From the NCBI GenBank assembly GCA_942492115.1, contig CALODL010000022.1, positions 1 to 64,000 of the forward strand: a stretch of 64,000 nt of DNA, in the 5' to 3' direction. The DNA is from CALODL01 sp942492115 (GTDB lineage Bacteria > Planctomycetota > Phycisphaerae > UBA1845 > CAIVHJ01). Made by a program: the position numbers and the translations under genes. The notes below the pieces were generated by a model, which was not told where the DNA came from, did not search any database, and saw only the letters and a list, made by a program, of their open reading frames with translations. Positions 53,487 through 62,724 of the stretch are shown piece after piece. Each line of letters starts with the position of its first letter. The stretch's first letter is position 1.

Positions 53487-54917
53487 ATGATTACCCGGCG
53501 GCCCGCAATCATCGCCCTCATTCTTGGCCTTTCTGTCCACGGCGCACTGCTTTATGCATTCAAACACCACACGGGCGATGTCGATACCTGGGCATTCCGC
53601 TCCCTCGATTGCCACGAATACTATGACCTGGCCAAGAACATGCGGCACAACCAGGTATTCAGTCGTGACACGGCTGCCCCATTCGATTCAGAAACCTGGC
53701 GCGTACCCGGTTATCCCGCATTTCTCGCCGGGGTCATGTGGCTGTTCGATGACTCGGCACGCTCGTGCATCCTCATGCAGCACTGGCTGGCCGTGCTCAA
53801 TGTTTTGCTATTCGTCGGGGCAGCAGAGCCGGCCCTGGGGGGGCGACGCGCTCTGCTCGGCAGCCTGATCTTGCTGGTCGTTCCGTACCAGCTGTATTAT
53901 TCCTTCTGGATCGTTTCTGCCATTTTCTTTACGACCGGCCTGCTATTGGTCTGGCTGAGCTGGAATGCCGCACGATACCGTGGCAGCGTCTGGCGGTATG
54001 CATGGTGCGGACTTCTCGCTGGTGGCGTCATATTGATCCGACCGATCGGACTACTCGTCCCCATAGCGCTGGCGCTTGCCATACTCCTGGCCCACGGCCA
54101 CAAGGCCCGCGTCGTCCGGGCCCTCGCCCTGCTGATCATGGCCGCGGTCGCCCCCGGCCTGTGGATGTGGCGCAACCACCAGAACACGGGCCACTTCGCG
54201 CTCAGTTCCCAGAGTGGGACGGTGCTTGCGTACTTCAAAGCGTCCGAGGTCGCGCTGTGGGCCCGTGGGGAATCAGACCAGCGCTACATTCAAACCTCGC
54301 TGTCACCGATTTGGGCAGATGTAGAGCGACCGATCTGGAATGACATTGATACACAGTTGCAAGCGCGGTTCGCAGGCCAGGACGGCGCCGACGCCTTGTG
54401 TTGGCAGAACCTGGCACAAGGTAACACCACGCGATTCGATGACTTCGAAGTCTCTGCTGCGCTGCGCGACATCGGCCGTGACATGTTGCTTGATCACTGG
54501 GGCACGACGCTTGTCTGTTCAGCCGTCCGCGCTGGCGCGATCCTGACGTTCCCATTGAATCGCGTCGTGACGCGGTACGCCGGAACAACTTCAACTGACG
54601 CCGAAGACGCGCGCGCGGACGATATTCAATCACTGGCCCTGGCAAGCGTATACACGCTGATGTGTGTCGTCGTCGTCGTTCAACTCCTGCGCTGCCGCAC
54701 GCAGCTTGCTGGGGGACTGTTTCCCTTTGCGGTCACCGCTGCGTTGCTGATCGCTACGACACCTCAGCTCGATCCGCGGTTCCGCATTCCCATGATGCCG
54801 TTCCTCGTGTTCCTGATGTTGGGCACAAGGGCAAAGCCGCAAAGCGCCACAGAACAACACCCTGAGGCCGACTTGGCCAAGATGGAAGACAAGAGCACAC
54901 GAGTTTCCACGCCTTGA
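53487..54917 (+). CDS. GT-C type glycosyltransferase-like membrane protein
   Basis: The 476-residue protein has about ten membrane helices and an N-terminal periplasmic loop with LDCHEYYDLAKNMRHNQVF and PFDSETWRVPGYPAFLAGV, the sequence seen in ArnT/PMT-like (GT39-related) enzymes after the first helix, though the classic DE pair is replaced by DCHEYY. A C-terminal tail of about 30 residues is charged. The substrate is likely a polyprenyl-phosphate sugar. It is a single-gene unit, with a GGAAAGG sequence 10 bases before the ATG. Confidence 0.8.
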   Translation: MITRRPAIIALILGLSVHGALLYAFKHHTGDVDTWAFRSLDCHEYYDLAKNMRHNQVFSRDTAAPFDSETWRVPGYPAFLAGVMWLFDDSARSCILMQHWLAVLNVLLFVGAAEPALGGRRALLGSLILLVVPYQLYYSFWIVSAIFFTTGLLLVWLSWNAARYRGSVWRYAWCGLLAGGVILIRPIGLLVPIALALAILLAHGHKARVVRALALLIMAAVAPGLWMWRNHQNTGHFALSSQSGTVLAYFKASEVALWARGESDQRYIQTSLSPIWADVERPIWNDIDTQLQARFAGQDGADALCWQNLAQGNTTRFDDFEVSAALRDIGRDMLLDHWGTTLVCSAVRAGAILTFPLNRVVTRYAGTTSTDAEDARADDIQSLALASVYTLMCVVVVVQLLRCRTQLAGGLFPFAVTAALLIATTPQLDPRFRIPMMPFLVFLMLGTRAKPQSATEQHPEADLAKMEDKSTRVSTP

Positions 54918-54931
54918 CTCTGGCGTGATCA

Positions 54932-54967
54932 ACAAAAAGGCCTCCGCCCACATGGTGGACGGAGGCC
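54932..54967 (-). terminator. Rho-independent terminator of the metzincin gene
   Basis: GGCCTCCGTCCAC pairs with GTGGGCGGAGGCC (one G-T pair) around a 3-base loop, followed on the minus strand by TTTTTGTTG. It sits 33 bases beyond the stop of the 919-residue metalloprotease, and its stem could also serve the plus-strand GT-C gene. Confidence 0.85.
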
Positions 54968-54999
54968 CAAGTCATCCGGTGGTGCACGCCGCGGTCACG

Positions 55000-57759
55000 T
55001 CACGACGCGATGTAATCCGCATCCAGCGCTTTTCGCAGCTGACGCTTGACGTCCGAGAGGTGAGCTCGCGACGTATCATCAATGCTTTTGCTCTTCAAGG
55101 CCTGATCCACACGCCCGTGCAGGCGCTCACAGTTGAGTCGGATCAACGCATGGGCGTCGGCCGGGGCCAGGCTACCGGGCCGACTCACGACATAATAGAC
55201 CATTTGCTGAGTAAAGCCCCGCTGCAGACCGCGCCGCGCGCTTGAAATGAACGGGTCCGTCTCGCTGTACTGCCCGTTCGGCGCCGCATCCAACTCTTGC
55301 CATACGATATTCGTGAGCGACTGCATGTGCTCGGCCAGCGTATAGGCCTCTTCTCCATCCGAGTACATGAGCTGCATGTTGTACAGGCGGTTGATGGTAA
55401 ATGGGTTGAACAATGGGAACAGACTCATCCTCATGACGGACTCGATGCGGTCGTGGATATCGTAGTCGATCCACACATCATATTCGTCACTGCTCCAGTG
55501 CCCCCAGCGCCCCGGGGCGAGCTTGTTCAGCAGCTGCGGATCAAAATCGAACAACTCGCCCGACAACACGGCTGACGACACGAAAGCCATCGCCTCGCGT
55601 TGTTTGGCCGCCGACACTGGCACGAACGGATCGCGCGCGTTGGGATCGCCCTTGTGATCGCGATGGAAGTACTGGCCACCGATGTAACGCCCGGCGAAAC
55701 CAGATACGCTCCCGACCTCGCCAATCAGGCGGCTGAACCGCTTACGCAGGCGCGAATAACTCTCGCCGTCCTGCACGGCCCATTCATCCATATTGCTCAT
55801 GAGACCCTTGACTAATTCGATGCGATAGCGGGCGTACTCCAGCGGGTCTGAGCCCATATCGCGGCGATTGACCAGCGGATCCGGATCGAGCATGCCCGTG
55901 TCCTCATCGGTAGCATACGCCAGGCCGTTCTCTGCCACGCGGTCGGTGACAGCATCGAGCAACTCCGATTCGCTCTTGTACGGATCGGCGACAGGGCGAT
56001 AGCCATATTCGATTGCCCACATGTCGTACGGGCCAACGGTCGTCATACACCAGTCGCCCTGCTTGTCCTTTTCGGAATGGAACATGAACGCGTTGTAGTC
56101 CATGACCGAGCCACAGAATGGGCGTTCGCCGTCGGGACGACGCAGGACTTCATCCATAGGCAGCCATGTACTGGCCTTGAAGTTGTGACGCAAACCCAAC
56201 GTGTGCCCGACTTCATGCATCGTGACGTCCTTGACGATGGCCTGAATGAACGCCTCGGGGATTTCTGGATAACCCTGTGCTTCCATGATGCCATAGGCCA
56301 TAGCCATTTCGTTCTGCAGATGGTCTCCGAAATCACACATGTGCTTCGAATAGCGCTTCGCGAGATGGTTGTAATCCGGAGTAGCGTAAGGTGATTGCGT
56401 CACCTCGGCACCATAGTTTGGCATCATGCGCTGCTTGCGCGGGATGATATCGAACTCGGGGTGGGCCTGAAGGAACGAACGTAACTTGTGGTCAGAGGTC
56501 GTTGCGGCCAGGCCCTTGGCGGAAAACACGGCCTGGGTCTCGATCGGAAAACGAACCCACGAGTCGTCGAACACAATGTCAGCATCGTAGATCTGACCGG
56601 TCATGGGGTGAGCCCGTGAAGGCCCACGTGCCAAACCGTTGCCGACGGCCGTCCAGCGGAAGAAATTGTAGTTCACGTCCTCGGGCTCGAGGTATTGAAA
56701 CTCGGTTTCGGTCTGTTGACGGGCCTGAATCGCATCGATGAACCCACAGGCTTCGAAGGCCTTGTTCCATTCTTCGATACCCTCCTTGACCGCGTTGCGA
56801 AAACGTACAGGCACCGTCTTTTCGATATAGAAAATGATTGGGTCTTTGACTGGCGACATGGCCAGCGAAGGGTCCTGTTTCTCGAGGTGCCAGCGATTGA
56901 CGTAACGCTTGAACAGTGACTTCGAGTCGTAGCCCTTGTTCCAATCCCGCACGACAGTCGTGAAGTAACCGACGCGGTCATCTGCAACACGCGGCTGATA
57001 GCCGGTTTCGGGGACACTCGAAATGTTGTAATTCACGGCAACGAGCTGACCTTTGGCCCCGCCGCCGCCAAAGAACCCACCGCGTCCACCCGGAATGATC
57101 GGGCTCTCCACGGTCACGACGATATTCTCCTCGAAGCACATCGTCTTGGTCCACTTTGCCAGACTCGAGTCCAGTTGGCCACCGAAGATTCCACCGATGT
57201 CGCCGAAGTCTTTCTTGAACAGGTCACCGAGATCGATCACCGGGTCTCCGCCCTGAAGCGTCTTGATATTCAACGTCTCGATGATCCGATCGGTATAGGT
57301 CCGGCGCACAGCGTCGCTGAGCGCGCTACCACTCTTGCCTTCATTCAGAACATCTGGTGCGACAACGAGCAGCTTCTTGTCGCGGCGTTCGAAACGCACA
57401 AGCTGATCATTCCACATCCAGCCGGCCAACGAGGGGCCAGCGGAAATGCTGTTGGAGATGAGCATATTCTGACCGAGCTTTCCTTGTGGAATCACGGCCA
57501 GAAGCGTGTCGGTCTTGTCATCGTGATAGAGCGTCAGGAACTCCGACTTGGCATACGTCGGGATCTTGATCTTCTTGAAATCCTTGGTCACGACCTTGTC
57601 GAAGTCAGGAAAATCCTTCTCCTTTTCTTCTGCGCCGCTCCCATTGGACTCTGCTGCTCCGCCACCCGGAACGGGGCGCGCGACATTGTCCGCGCTGGCG
57701 TACGACCACACAAAGCAGAGGGTCGCCACCGACAGGACGGCTGGTCTGATCGATTTCAT
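55000..57759 (-). CDS. Zinc-dependent metzincin metalloprotease (DUF5117/DUF5118 type)
   Basis: The 919-residue secreted protein has a signal peptide (MKSIRPAVLSVATLCFVWSYASA), an N-terminal region with a mid Gly-rich loop (GGRGGFFGGGGAKGQ), and a metzincin domain with MHEVGHTLGLRHNFKAST near residues 512-528 (HExxHxxGxxH), plus the Met-turn GSVMDYNAF. Family members are typically 800-900 residues and widespread in Bacteroidota and Planctomycetota. C-terminal helices (about 700-919) are of unknown role. The divergent gene is the queuosine-precursor transporter; its strong terminator lies at 54932-54967. Confidence 0.9.
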   Translation of the reverse strand: MKSIRPAVLSVATLCFVWSYASADNVARPVPGGGAAESNGSGAEEKEKDFPDFDKVVTKDFKKIKIPTYAKSEFLTLYHDDKTDTLLAVIPQGKLGQNMLISNSISAGPSLAGWMWNDQLVRFERRDKKLLVVAPDVLNEGKSGSALSDAVRRTYTDRIIETLNIKTLQGGDPVIDLGDLFKKDFGDIGGIFGGQLDSSLAKWTKTMCFEENIVVTVESPIIPGGRGGFFGGGGAKGQLVAVNYNISSVPETGYQPRVADDRVGYFTTVVRDWNKGYDSKSLFKRYVNRWHLEKQDPSLAMSPVKDPIIFYIEKTVPVRFRNAVKEGIEEWNKAFEACGFIDAIQARQQTETEFQYLEPEDVNYNFFRWTAVGNGLARGPSRAHPMTGQIYDADIVFDDSWVRFPIETQAVFSAKGLAATTSDHKLRSFLQAHPEFDIIPRKQRMMPNYGAEVTQSPYATPDYNHLAKRYSKHMCDFGDHLQNEMAMAYGIMEAQGYPEIPEAFIQAIVKDVTMHEVGHTLGLRHNFKASTWLPMDEVLRRPDGERPFCGSVMDYNAFMFHSEKDKQGDWCMTTVGPYDMWAIEYGYRPVADPYKSESELLDAVTDRVAENGLAYATDEDTGMLDPDPLVNRRDMGSDPLEYARYRIELVKGLMSNMDEWAVQDGESYSRLRKRFSRLIGEVGSVSGFAGRYIGGQYFHRDHKGDPNARDPFVPVSAAKQREAMAFVSSAVLSGELFDFDPQLLNKLAPGRWGHWSSDEYDVWIDYDIHDRIESVMRMSLFPLFNPFTINRLYNMQLMYSDGEEAYTLAEHMQSLTNIVWQELDAAPNGQYSETDPFISSARRGLQRGFTQQMVYYVVSRPGSLAPADAHALIRLNCERLHGRVDQALKSKSIDDTSRAHLSDVKRQLRKALDADYIAS

Positions 57760-58084
57760 AACTCGGTTCTCCTATGAATAATCTAGGGCTGTCAGGTTGC
57801 TGAGGAGTCAAGGACACCCGGCCGGTCTTCGCTCGGCTTGTTTCGAACGAGTTATTGTACACAACGCGCTTCGGCGCGCCTCACTGAGCGACGAAGACCC
57901 GCGGGATGGTTGGCGGTCCAGTTGCCACAAAGGACGGTTCCCCGGCATGAATCCCGCCAGGGCACCTGTAGACGATGGCCAGGCACCCTGGGCCGATCAG
58001 TCATAATTATCGGCATTTAAAGCAGTTAGCTTTGGAAACGACCGTCTCCAGGAAGGGGTGATCTGATGCATGTGTTGACGTACG
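57760..58084. other. Divergent intergenic region, nothing recognised
   Basis: Promoters of the metzincin (-) and queuosine-precursor transporter (+) should lie here. A small hairpin GCGC-TTCG-GCGC is present near 57870. I looked for a preQ1-type leader and did not see one. Confidence 0.4.
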
Positions 58085-59035
58085 ATGTCGGCCATGATCG
58101 ACCCGGACCTCGTATCAGAGCGTCGGCTGCGTGTTCTTATCGCCCTCTCTGGAATCTTTCTCGGCAGCATGACCATGCTCAACATCCTGGGCATCACGCG
58201 ATTTGTGCATATCGGTCCACTCCAGCTGGCGGTGGGCGTCCTGCCATACCCGTTGACCTTCCTGTGCACGGACTTCATCAGCGAACTGTACGGTCGCCGC
58301 CGTGCGAATTTTGTGGTGTGGCTCGGACTGGGACTCAATATCCTGGTCCTGGGCTTCATCTGGGTCGGCAAGCAGCTGCCACCTCTCGAATTCAAGACAC
58401 CCGTGCAACGGCTGCGTATTATCGACAGCGTCACGGTCGTCGATCCACGAACTGATCTGGCGGTGGCAGACCCGCGAACCGGTTTGCCTCTCCAGCAATC
58501 AGTCGTCACAACGGCGGATGGCCGCGTCACCCCGATCACCGATCCCGCGATGCGGCCGGTCCTCGACCCACTCACCGGCGTCCCTGTCCACCATCCCGAC
58601 ACGGGTGAGGTCGTCACTGAGCTGTACGATCGGGCCACGGACGCCCCACTGGTCACGGAGCAGGAATTGTACTCTCGCCTGTACCTCAGCACGACCATGG
58701 CTGTTTTTGCGAGCATGCTCGCCTATCTTGCCGCACAGTTTTGTGATGTGTTCCTGTTTCACTTCTGGAAACGGGTGACGCGCGGAAAACACCTGTGGCT
58801 CCGCAACAACGGCTCGACCATGGTCAGCCAACTGGTCGATTCGGTTGCAGTCATCGGGGTGACCTTCGGTGGCCAATACATCGCAGGAGAGATGAGCTCC
58901 GGGCAGTTCGGTCATCTGATCTGGGATAACTACTTGTTCAAGCTGATCGTTGCAGCACTCGATACGCTGCCGTTCTGCCTGGGTGTGAAGTGGCTGAGTC
59001 GCTACCTGTGTATCACAGAAAATGGGGAGGCCTGA
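58085..59035 (+). CDS. Queuosine precursor transporter (YhhQ/VUT family) with large insert
   Basis: The 316-residue protein contains the YhhQ core: helices with TMLNILGITRFVHIGPLQLAVGVLPYPLTFLCTDFISELYGRRRANF at the N-terminus (FLCTDFISELYG being the family signature) and, near the C-terminus, GSTMVSQLVDSVAVIGVTFGGQYI and LDTLPFCLGVKW. Standard members have about 220-230 residues; this one has about 90 extra residues between helices, rich in VDPRTG/LDPLTGVPV-type repeats. Family role is import of preQ0/preQ1 for tRNA queuosine. ATG starts occur at 58085 and 58094. Its stop codon lies inside a terminator hairpin. Confidence 0.88.
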   Translation: MSAMIDPDLVSERRLRVLIALSGIFLGSMTMLNILGITRFVHIGPLQLAVGVLPYPLTFLCTDFISELYGRRRANFVVWLGLGLNILVLGFIWVGKQLPPLEFKTPVQRLRIIDSVTVVDPRTDLAVADPRTGLPLQQSVVTTADGRVTPITDPAMRPVLDPLTGVPVHHPDTGEVVTELYDRATDAPLVTEQELYSRLYLSTTMAVFASMLAYLAAQFCDVFLFHFWKRVTRGKHLWLRNNGSTMVSQLVDSVAVIGVTFGGQYIAGEMSSGQFGHLIWDNYLFKLIVAALDTLPFCLGVKWLSRYLCITENGEA

Positions 59036-59045
59036 GCCTCCCCAT
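59022..59045 (+). terminator. Terminator hairpin overlapping the transporter stop codon
   Basis: ATGGGGAGGC / GCCTCCCCAT, a perfect 10-base stem with a CTGA loop containing the stop codon. It lies between two convergent genes and may serve both strands. Confidence 0.7.
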
Positions 59046-59089
59046 CGTGGTCGTCAATTAACTCTCCGCACGCGCTCAACCACGCCGAC

Positions 59090-61105
59090 TTACCCGGGCT
59101 GGGGCAGCGGGCCTGTGCCAAGGCTGGGGGGCGGTTCGGTATCAGGACGGGATTCGACCGTCTTGCCTGGCATGCTGCGATCCTCGTCGAGCAGATCTCC
59201 GATACTCGGGCGCTCGATCGACTCGCCCCGCATCAATGCGATGACTTCGTCGCCCTCGAGTGTTTCGTACTTGAGCAGGGCCTCTGAAATCTTATCGAGC
59301 ATCGCACGGTTGTCTGTCAGGAGACGCTGGGCATCGGCATAGGCCTTGTCGATGATGCCCTTGACGGCGGCGTCGATGTGCCGTGCTGTTTCGTCGGAAT
59401 ACGCCCTGCTGGATAACCCAAGAACATTCTCATTGTCATCCTGCCCGAAAAACACGAAACCAACCTCATCATGCATGCCGAATTCCGTGACCATCGCACG
59501 AGCGATTTGTGTGGCCTGCCGAATGTCCGAGGCTACGCCCGAGTTGACATCCCCGCGAACCATCTCCTCGGCGATGCGCCCCGCGCACAGAATACGCAGT
59601 TGAGCTTCCATCCATTTCTGCCCATGGTTCAGGCGGTCCTTCTCGGGAAGCGAGAAAGTCGCTCCGAGATAGGGGCCACGGGGCAGAATGCTCACCTTGT
59701 GGACCGGATCGGTGTCGGGTGACAATAAGACCTGCACGAGGGCATGCCCGGTCTCATGGTATGCGGTCGCAATGCGTTCCTGCTCCTCGATCGCACGGTT
59801 CTTGCGAGCACGACCCCAACGCACCTTGTCTCGCGATTCCTCGAGATCTTCCATCTCAACAAAGTCTTTGTTCTCGAGGGTCGCACGCAGGGCCGCTTCA
59901 TTGATCACAGCCGAGAGGTCGGCGCCCGAAAAACCGGGCGTGGCCCGGGCGAGACGCTGGAGATCGACATCGGGGCCCATTTTCACTTTGCGGGCATGAA
60001 CCTTGAGGATCTCGAACCGCCCTTTGACGTCCGGCATCGGCACGGAGACTTGACGGTCGAACCGACCGGGGCGGATGAGCGCCGGATCGAGGACATCCAC
60101 GCGGTTCGTTGCCGCAATAACAATCACTTGATCGTTGGTTTCGAAGCCATCCATTTCGACCAGGATGGCGTTGAGTGTTTGTTCGCGTTCATCGTGCCCG
60201 CCACTGCTGAATCCCGATCCACGGCGGCGACCGACTGCGTCGATCTCGTCGAGGAAGATGATACAGGGCGAATTCTCTTTGGCCTGCTTGAACAGGTCAC
60301 GGACTCTCGACGCGCCGACACCGACGAACATCTCGACGAAATCACTGCCGGAAATCGAGAAGAACGGTACGTCGGCTTCACCGGCGATCGCCTTGGCCAA
60401 CAGGGTCTTTCCACAACCCGGCTCCCCCAACAGCAACACGCCGCGCGGTATTCGGCCACCGATGTTCTGGAACTTGCGCGGGTTCTTGAGGAACTCGATG
60501 ATCTCCGTGACTTCTTCCTTGGCCTCTTCGATTCCAGCAACATCGTCGAATGTGACCGAGGTGTGTTCCTTGGTCGTTACGCGGTGACGCGAGCGCCCAA
60601 AGTTGCCGAGCATACCCGCCCCGCCTCCAGCATTGCGCATCGGACGAAGTATGAAGAACCATAGAAACGCAAAGATCATGAACCACGGCAGGTACATGAC
60701 CAAGGCCTCGACAAGCAGCGTGTTACTGGGCTCGTACTTGACCTGGCCGCCGTGCTTGCGCATGCGATCGGTCAAGCTATCGACCAGTTTGCTGTCGATG
60801 GCGTTGGGCGGGTACTGCACCTTGAACTTGATGCTCGTCGTAGCGTTTTCGTCTTCGCGCGGCTTACGCTCTCCCTCGATCGAGTCATTACTCAGCGTGA
60901 TTGACTCGATGTCACCGTTGTCGAGCATGTTCTCGAACTCGGTGTACGTCAATTCGTCCACGTTGCCCATGTTGTGCCTGAGCAACATGAGGAGCATGAG
61001 CCCGAACAGAACGAATACGACCCACCCAAATATGCCGCGCGACATCTTCATGTTGGGCTGGGGGCCACGGTTGTGTTGATCTGGATTTTGATTGCCGTTG
61101 GACAT
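59090..61105 (-). CDS. ftsH: ATP-dependent zinc metalloprotease FtsH
   Basis: The 671-residue protein has two membrane helices (about 25-43 and 136-154), the AAA domain with Walker A GEPGCGKTLLA near 225, FLDEIDAVGRR (Walker B) and ATNRVDVLDPALIRPGRFDRQ (SRH, quoted to show the Arg finger), then the zinc site AYHETGHALV near 448 and SGVASDIRQAT. It degrades misfolded and regulatory membrane proteins and is normally hexameric. Both Walker A and zinc motif differ slightly from the common GPPGTGKT and HEAGH. It may be cotranscribed with the lptE-like unit upstream, 53 bases away. Confidence 0.95.
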   Translation of the reverse strand: MSNGNQNPDQHNRGPQPNMKMSRGIFGWVVFVLFGLMLLMLLRHNMGNVDELTYTEFENMLDNGDIESITLSNDSIEGERKPREDENATTSIKFKVQYPPNAIDSKLVDSLTDRMRKHGGQVKYEPSNTLLVEALVMYLPWFMIFAFLWFFILRPMRNAGGGAGMLGNFGRSRHRVTTKEHTSVTFDDVAGIEEAKEEVTEIIEFLKNPRKFQNIGGRIPRGVLLLGEPGCGKTLLAKAIAGEADVPFFSISGSDFVEMFVGVGASRVRDLFKQAKENSPCIIFLDEIDAVGRRRGSGFSSGGHDEREQTLNAILVEMDGFETNDQVIVIAATNRVDVLDPALIRPGRFDRQVSVPMPDVKGRFEILKVHARKVKMGPDVDLQRLARATPGFSGADLSAVINEAALRATLENKDFVEMEDLEESRDKVRWGRARKNRAIEEQERIATAYHETGHALVQVLLSPDTDPVHKVSILPRGPYLGATFSLPEKDRLNHGQKWMEAQLRILCAGRIAEEMVRGDVNSGVASDIRQATQIARAMVTEFGMHDEVGFVFFGQDDNENVLGLSSRAYSDETARHIDAAVKGIIDKAYADAQRLLTDNRAMLDKISEALLKYETLEGDEVIALMRGESIERPSIGDLLDEDRSMPGKTVESRPDTEPPPSLGTGPLPQPG

Positions 61106-61158
61106 GCGCTTCCTCTAAGGAAGTATATCGAACAGAATCGCCCGGAATTATAGGCAGT

Positions 61159-61693
61159 TCACCATGATGATTCCATCGATTCGACCATGATCTCCGACAA
61201 CCCGTCCAGTCCGCGAACTGTCGAGTCGAAGAACGATTCACCCACCGGGCGAATGTAGGTCGTCGTAAATGGAAAGCGATCTCGTTCGACTAGAACCTTA
61301 CCTGTCCGCAGGTCTTGCCAGCGGAAGGTCACGATGTATGTCGCCGCGGTCTCGCGTGGCAGGTCGGTCCGAAAATCGTCCCCGAGAGCCGCCTGACGAA
61401 CTGCGAGAACCTCGCCGCTGAGTAGCGTATCGGCGCGATCGCGACCGACAATGCGATACGGCGTGTCCATTTCAATCCTTTTGACCAGCCGCTTCGCTCA
61501 GTCTGTATTCAAGATCACGCCGAAATTCGTGCGTGGTGAACATCTCGACATGAACGGACCGGACATCGGTGCGAAATGGCCTCTCTGTACTGTAGCCCAG
61601 CAATCCGTCCTCTTCGCCAACATTCTGGCAGCCGGTTGCCAGGAGTCCAGCAAGGAGGGTCAAAAGGGGTCCGATTCGCATCCCACGTCCCAT
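61159..61693 (-). pseudogene. lptE: Frameshifted LptE-like lipoprotein
   Basis: The first segment (start 61693, MGRGMRIGPLLTLLAGLLATGCQ with lipobox ATGC) stays in frame to SEAAGQKD and stops at 61472. One base shifted, the sequence continues as LVKRIEMDTPYRIVGRDRADTLLSGEV, which matches the conserved middle of LptE, and runs to 61159. Removing one G in the run encoding SEA would restore a protein of about 177 residues. LptE helps insert LptD for lipopolysaccharide export. Either the gene is inactivated, the shift is programmed, or it is a sequencing error. It starts one base after the BamD-like gene ends. Confidence 0.8.
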
Positions 61694-61694
61694 A

Positions 61695-62648
61695 TCAGAG
61701 CTGTTCCGCCGGTTCACCGAGTCGTTCGAGGGCCTCTGCAGCTTGAACCGCACCGGTCGTTCCCGGCCAGCGCTTGACGATTGCCCTGTAGTAGTAGAGT
61801 GCCGCATCAACCTGTTGCACCTTCTCATAGTACGCCCCGACCTCGAATTCTTTCGTGGCCCGGCGGTTGCGAATCTCGTCGAGGATCAGATCGACGTCCT
61901 GCTCGTCCGCAGCCTGGGGGTGCTGCTTGCGAAAGGCCCTGAAGCGGTAATCCGCCTCATCCAGTGGCCCATCACCAAACGCTGTTCCGGGGAAACGTGC
62001 AAGAGCCGCCTGGGCCCGACGAAGATTGGCCCACTCCGTATAGCGACTCTGCGAGTAGGTCGCCAGCAGACGTCCATACTCATCTTCCGAAAGGAGGAAT
62101 TCACCCTTCTCGAAGTAGTAGTCAGCCTTGGTCTTGATCGCATACTCGCCCAACGGCAGATTCTCGAACTTCTGTGTGATGTCGTCGAGGATCTCCAGGG
62201 CCACGTCTTCGCCCGACAGGAAACGGATACCGAGCCACTTGCGCTTGGTACCCGACAAGAACACCTCGGCCACCACGAAGTGCACCTCGGCTGCCCGCAC
62301 GCTGATATCATCGGTCGCCAGCTCAGCGGTCAACTCGCGGCACTGCAGGTGGGCCTTGTAGTACTCTCGCTCTCCCACGAGACTCTCGGCAAGCCCCAGC
62401 CTGGCTTCGCGTCCATAGGGGTGCTGCTCGCCGTAGGAATTCAGCCATTTCTCAAAAGCCTTACGTGATTTGGCCGTGTCGCCCGCGGCCAGTTGCTGCC
62501 GCGCGGCAGCGAGCTCTCCTTCCGGGCTGCCCGGTTCCGGGGGGGCGACCTCGACCCATTCACCAACGGCCGGATCGAGTTCCAGCTCGACGGCACGCGG
62601 AGGGTCGGGCAGGCCCATGACCAGGAAATACAGAATGATTAGCGCCAT
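61695..62648 (-). CDS. BamD-like TPR protein
   Basis: The 317-residue protein has a short hydrophobic N-terminus (MALIILYFLVMGLPDPP) followed by TPR-like helices: AGDTAKSRKAFEKWLNSYGE, then EYYKAHLQCRELTAEL, LAIKTKADYYFEKGEFLL and a C-terminal VQQVDAALYYYRAIVKRWPGT. The YPNS/YYFEKG arrangement resembles BamD, the lipoprotein of the outer-membrane protein assembly machine, although no lipobox Cys is seen. Its position before lptE and after recO fits an outer-membrane biogenesis unit. It could instead be a generic TPR envelope protein. Confidence 0.65.
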   Translation of the reverse strand: MALIILYFLVMGLPDPPRAVELELDPAVGEWVEVAPPEPGSPEGELAAARQQLAAGDTAKSRKAFEKWLNSYGEQHPYGREARLGLAESLVGEREYYKAHLQCRELTAELATDDISVRAAEVHFVVAEVFLSGTKRKWLGIRFLSGEDVALEILDDITQKFENLPLGEYAIKTKADYYFEKGEFLLSEDEYGRLLATYSQSRYTEWANLRRAQAALARFPGTAFGDGPLDEADYRFRAFRKQHPQAADEQDVDLILDEIRNRRATKEFEVGAYYEKVQQVDAALYYYRAIVKRWPGTTGAVQAAEALERLGEPAEQL

Positions 62649-62724
62649 GGGACGTAGTGTACTGGCGGGCGCCAGCCGCAGGCAACACGACGTGCTGACA
62701 ACGCGCCCAAGGGGCCCGCAGCAC

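Noticed and set aside
57760..58084. A possible preQ1 riboswitch ahead of the queuosine-precursor transporter
   Set aside because: No match to the compact preQ1 aptamer pattern could be found by eye.
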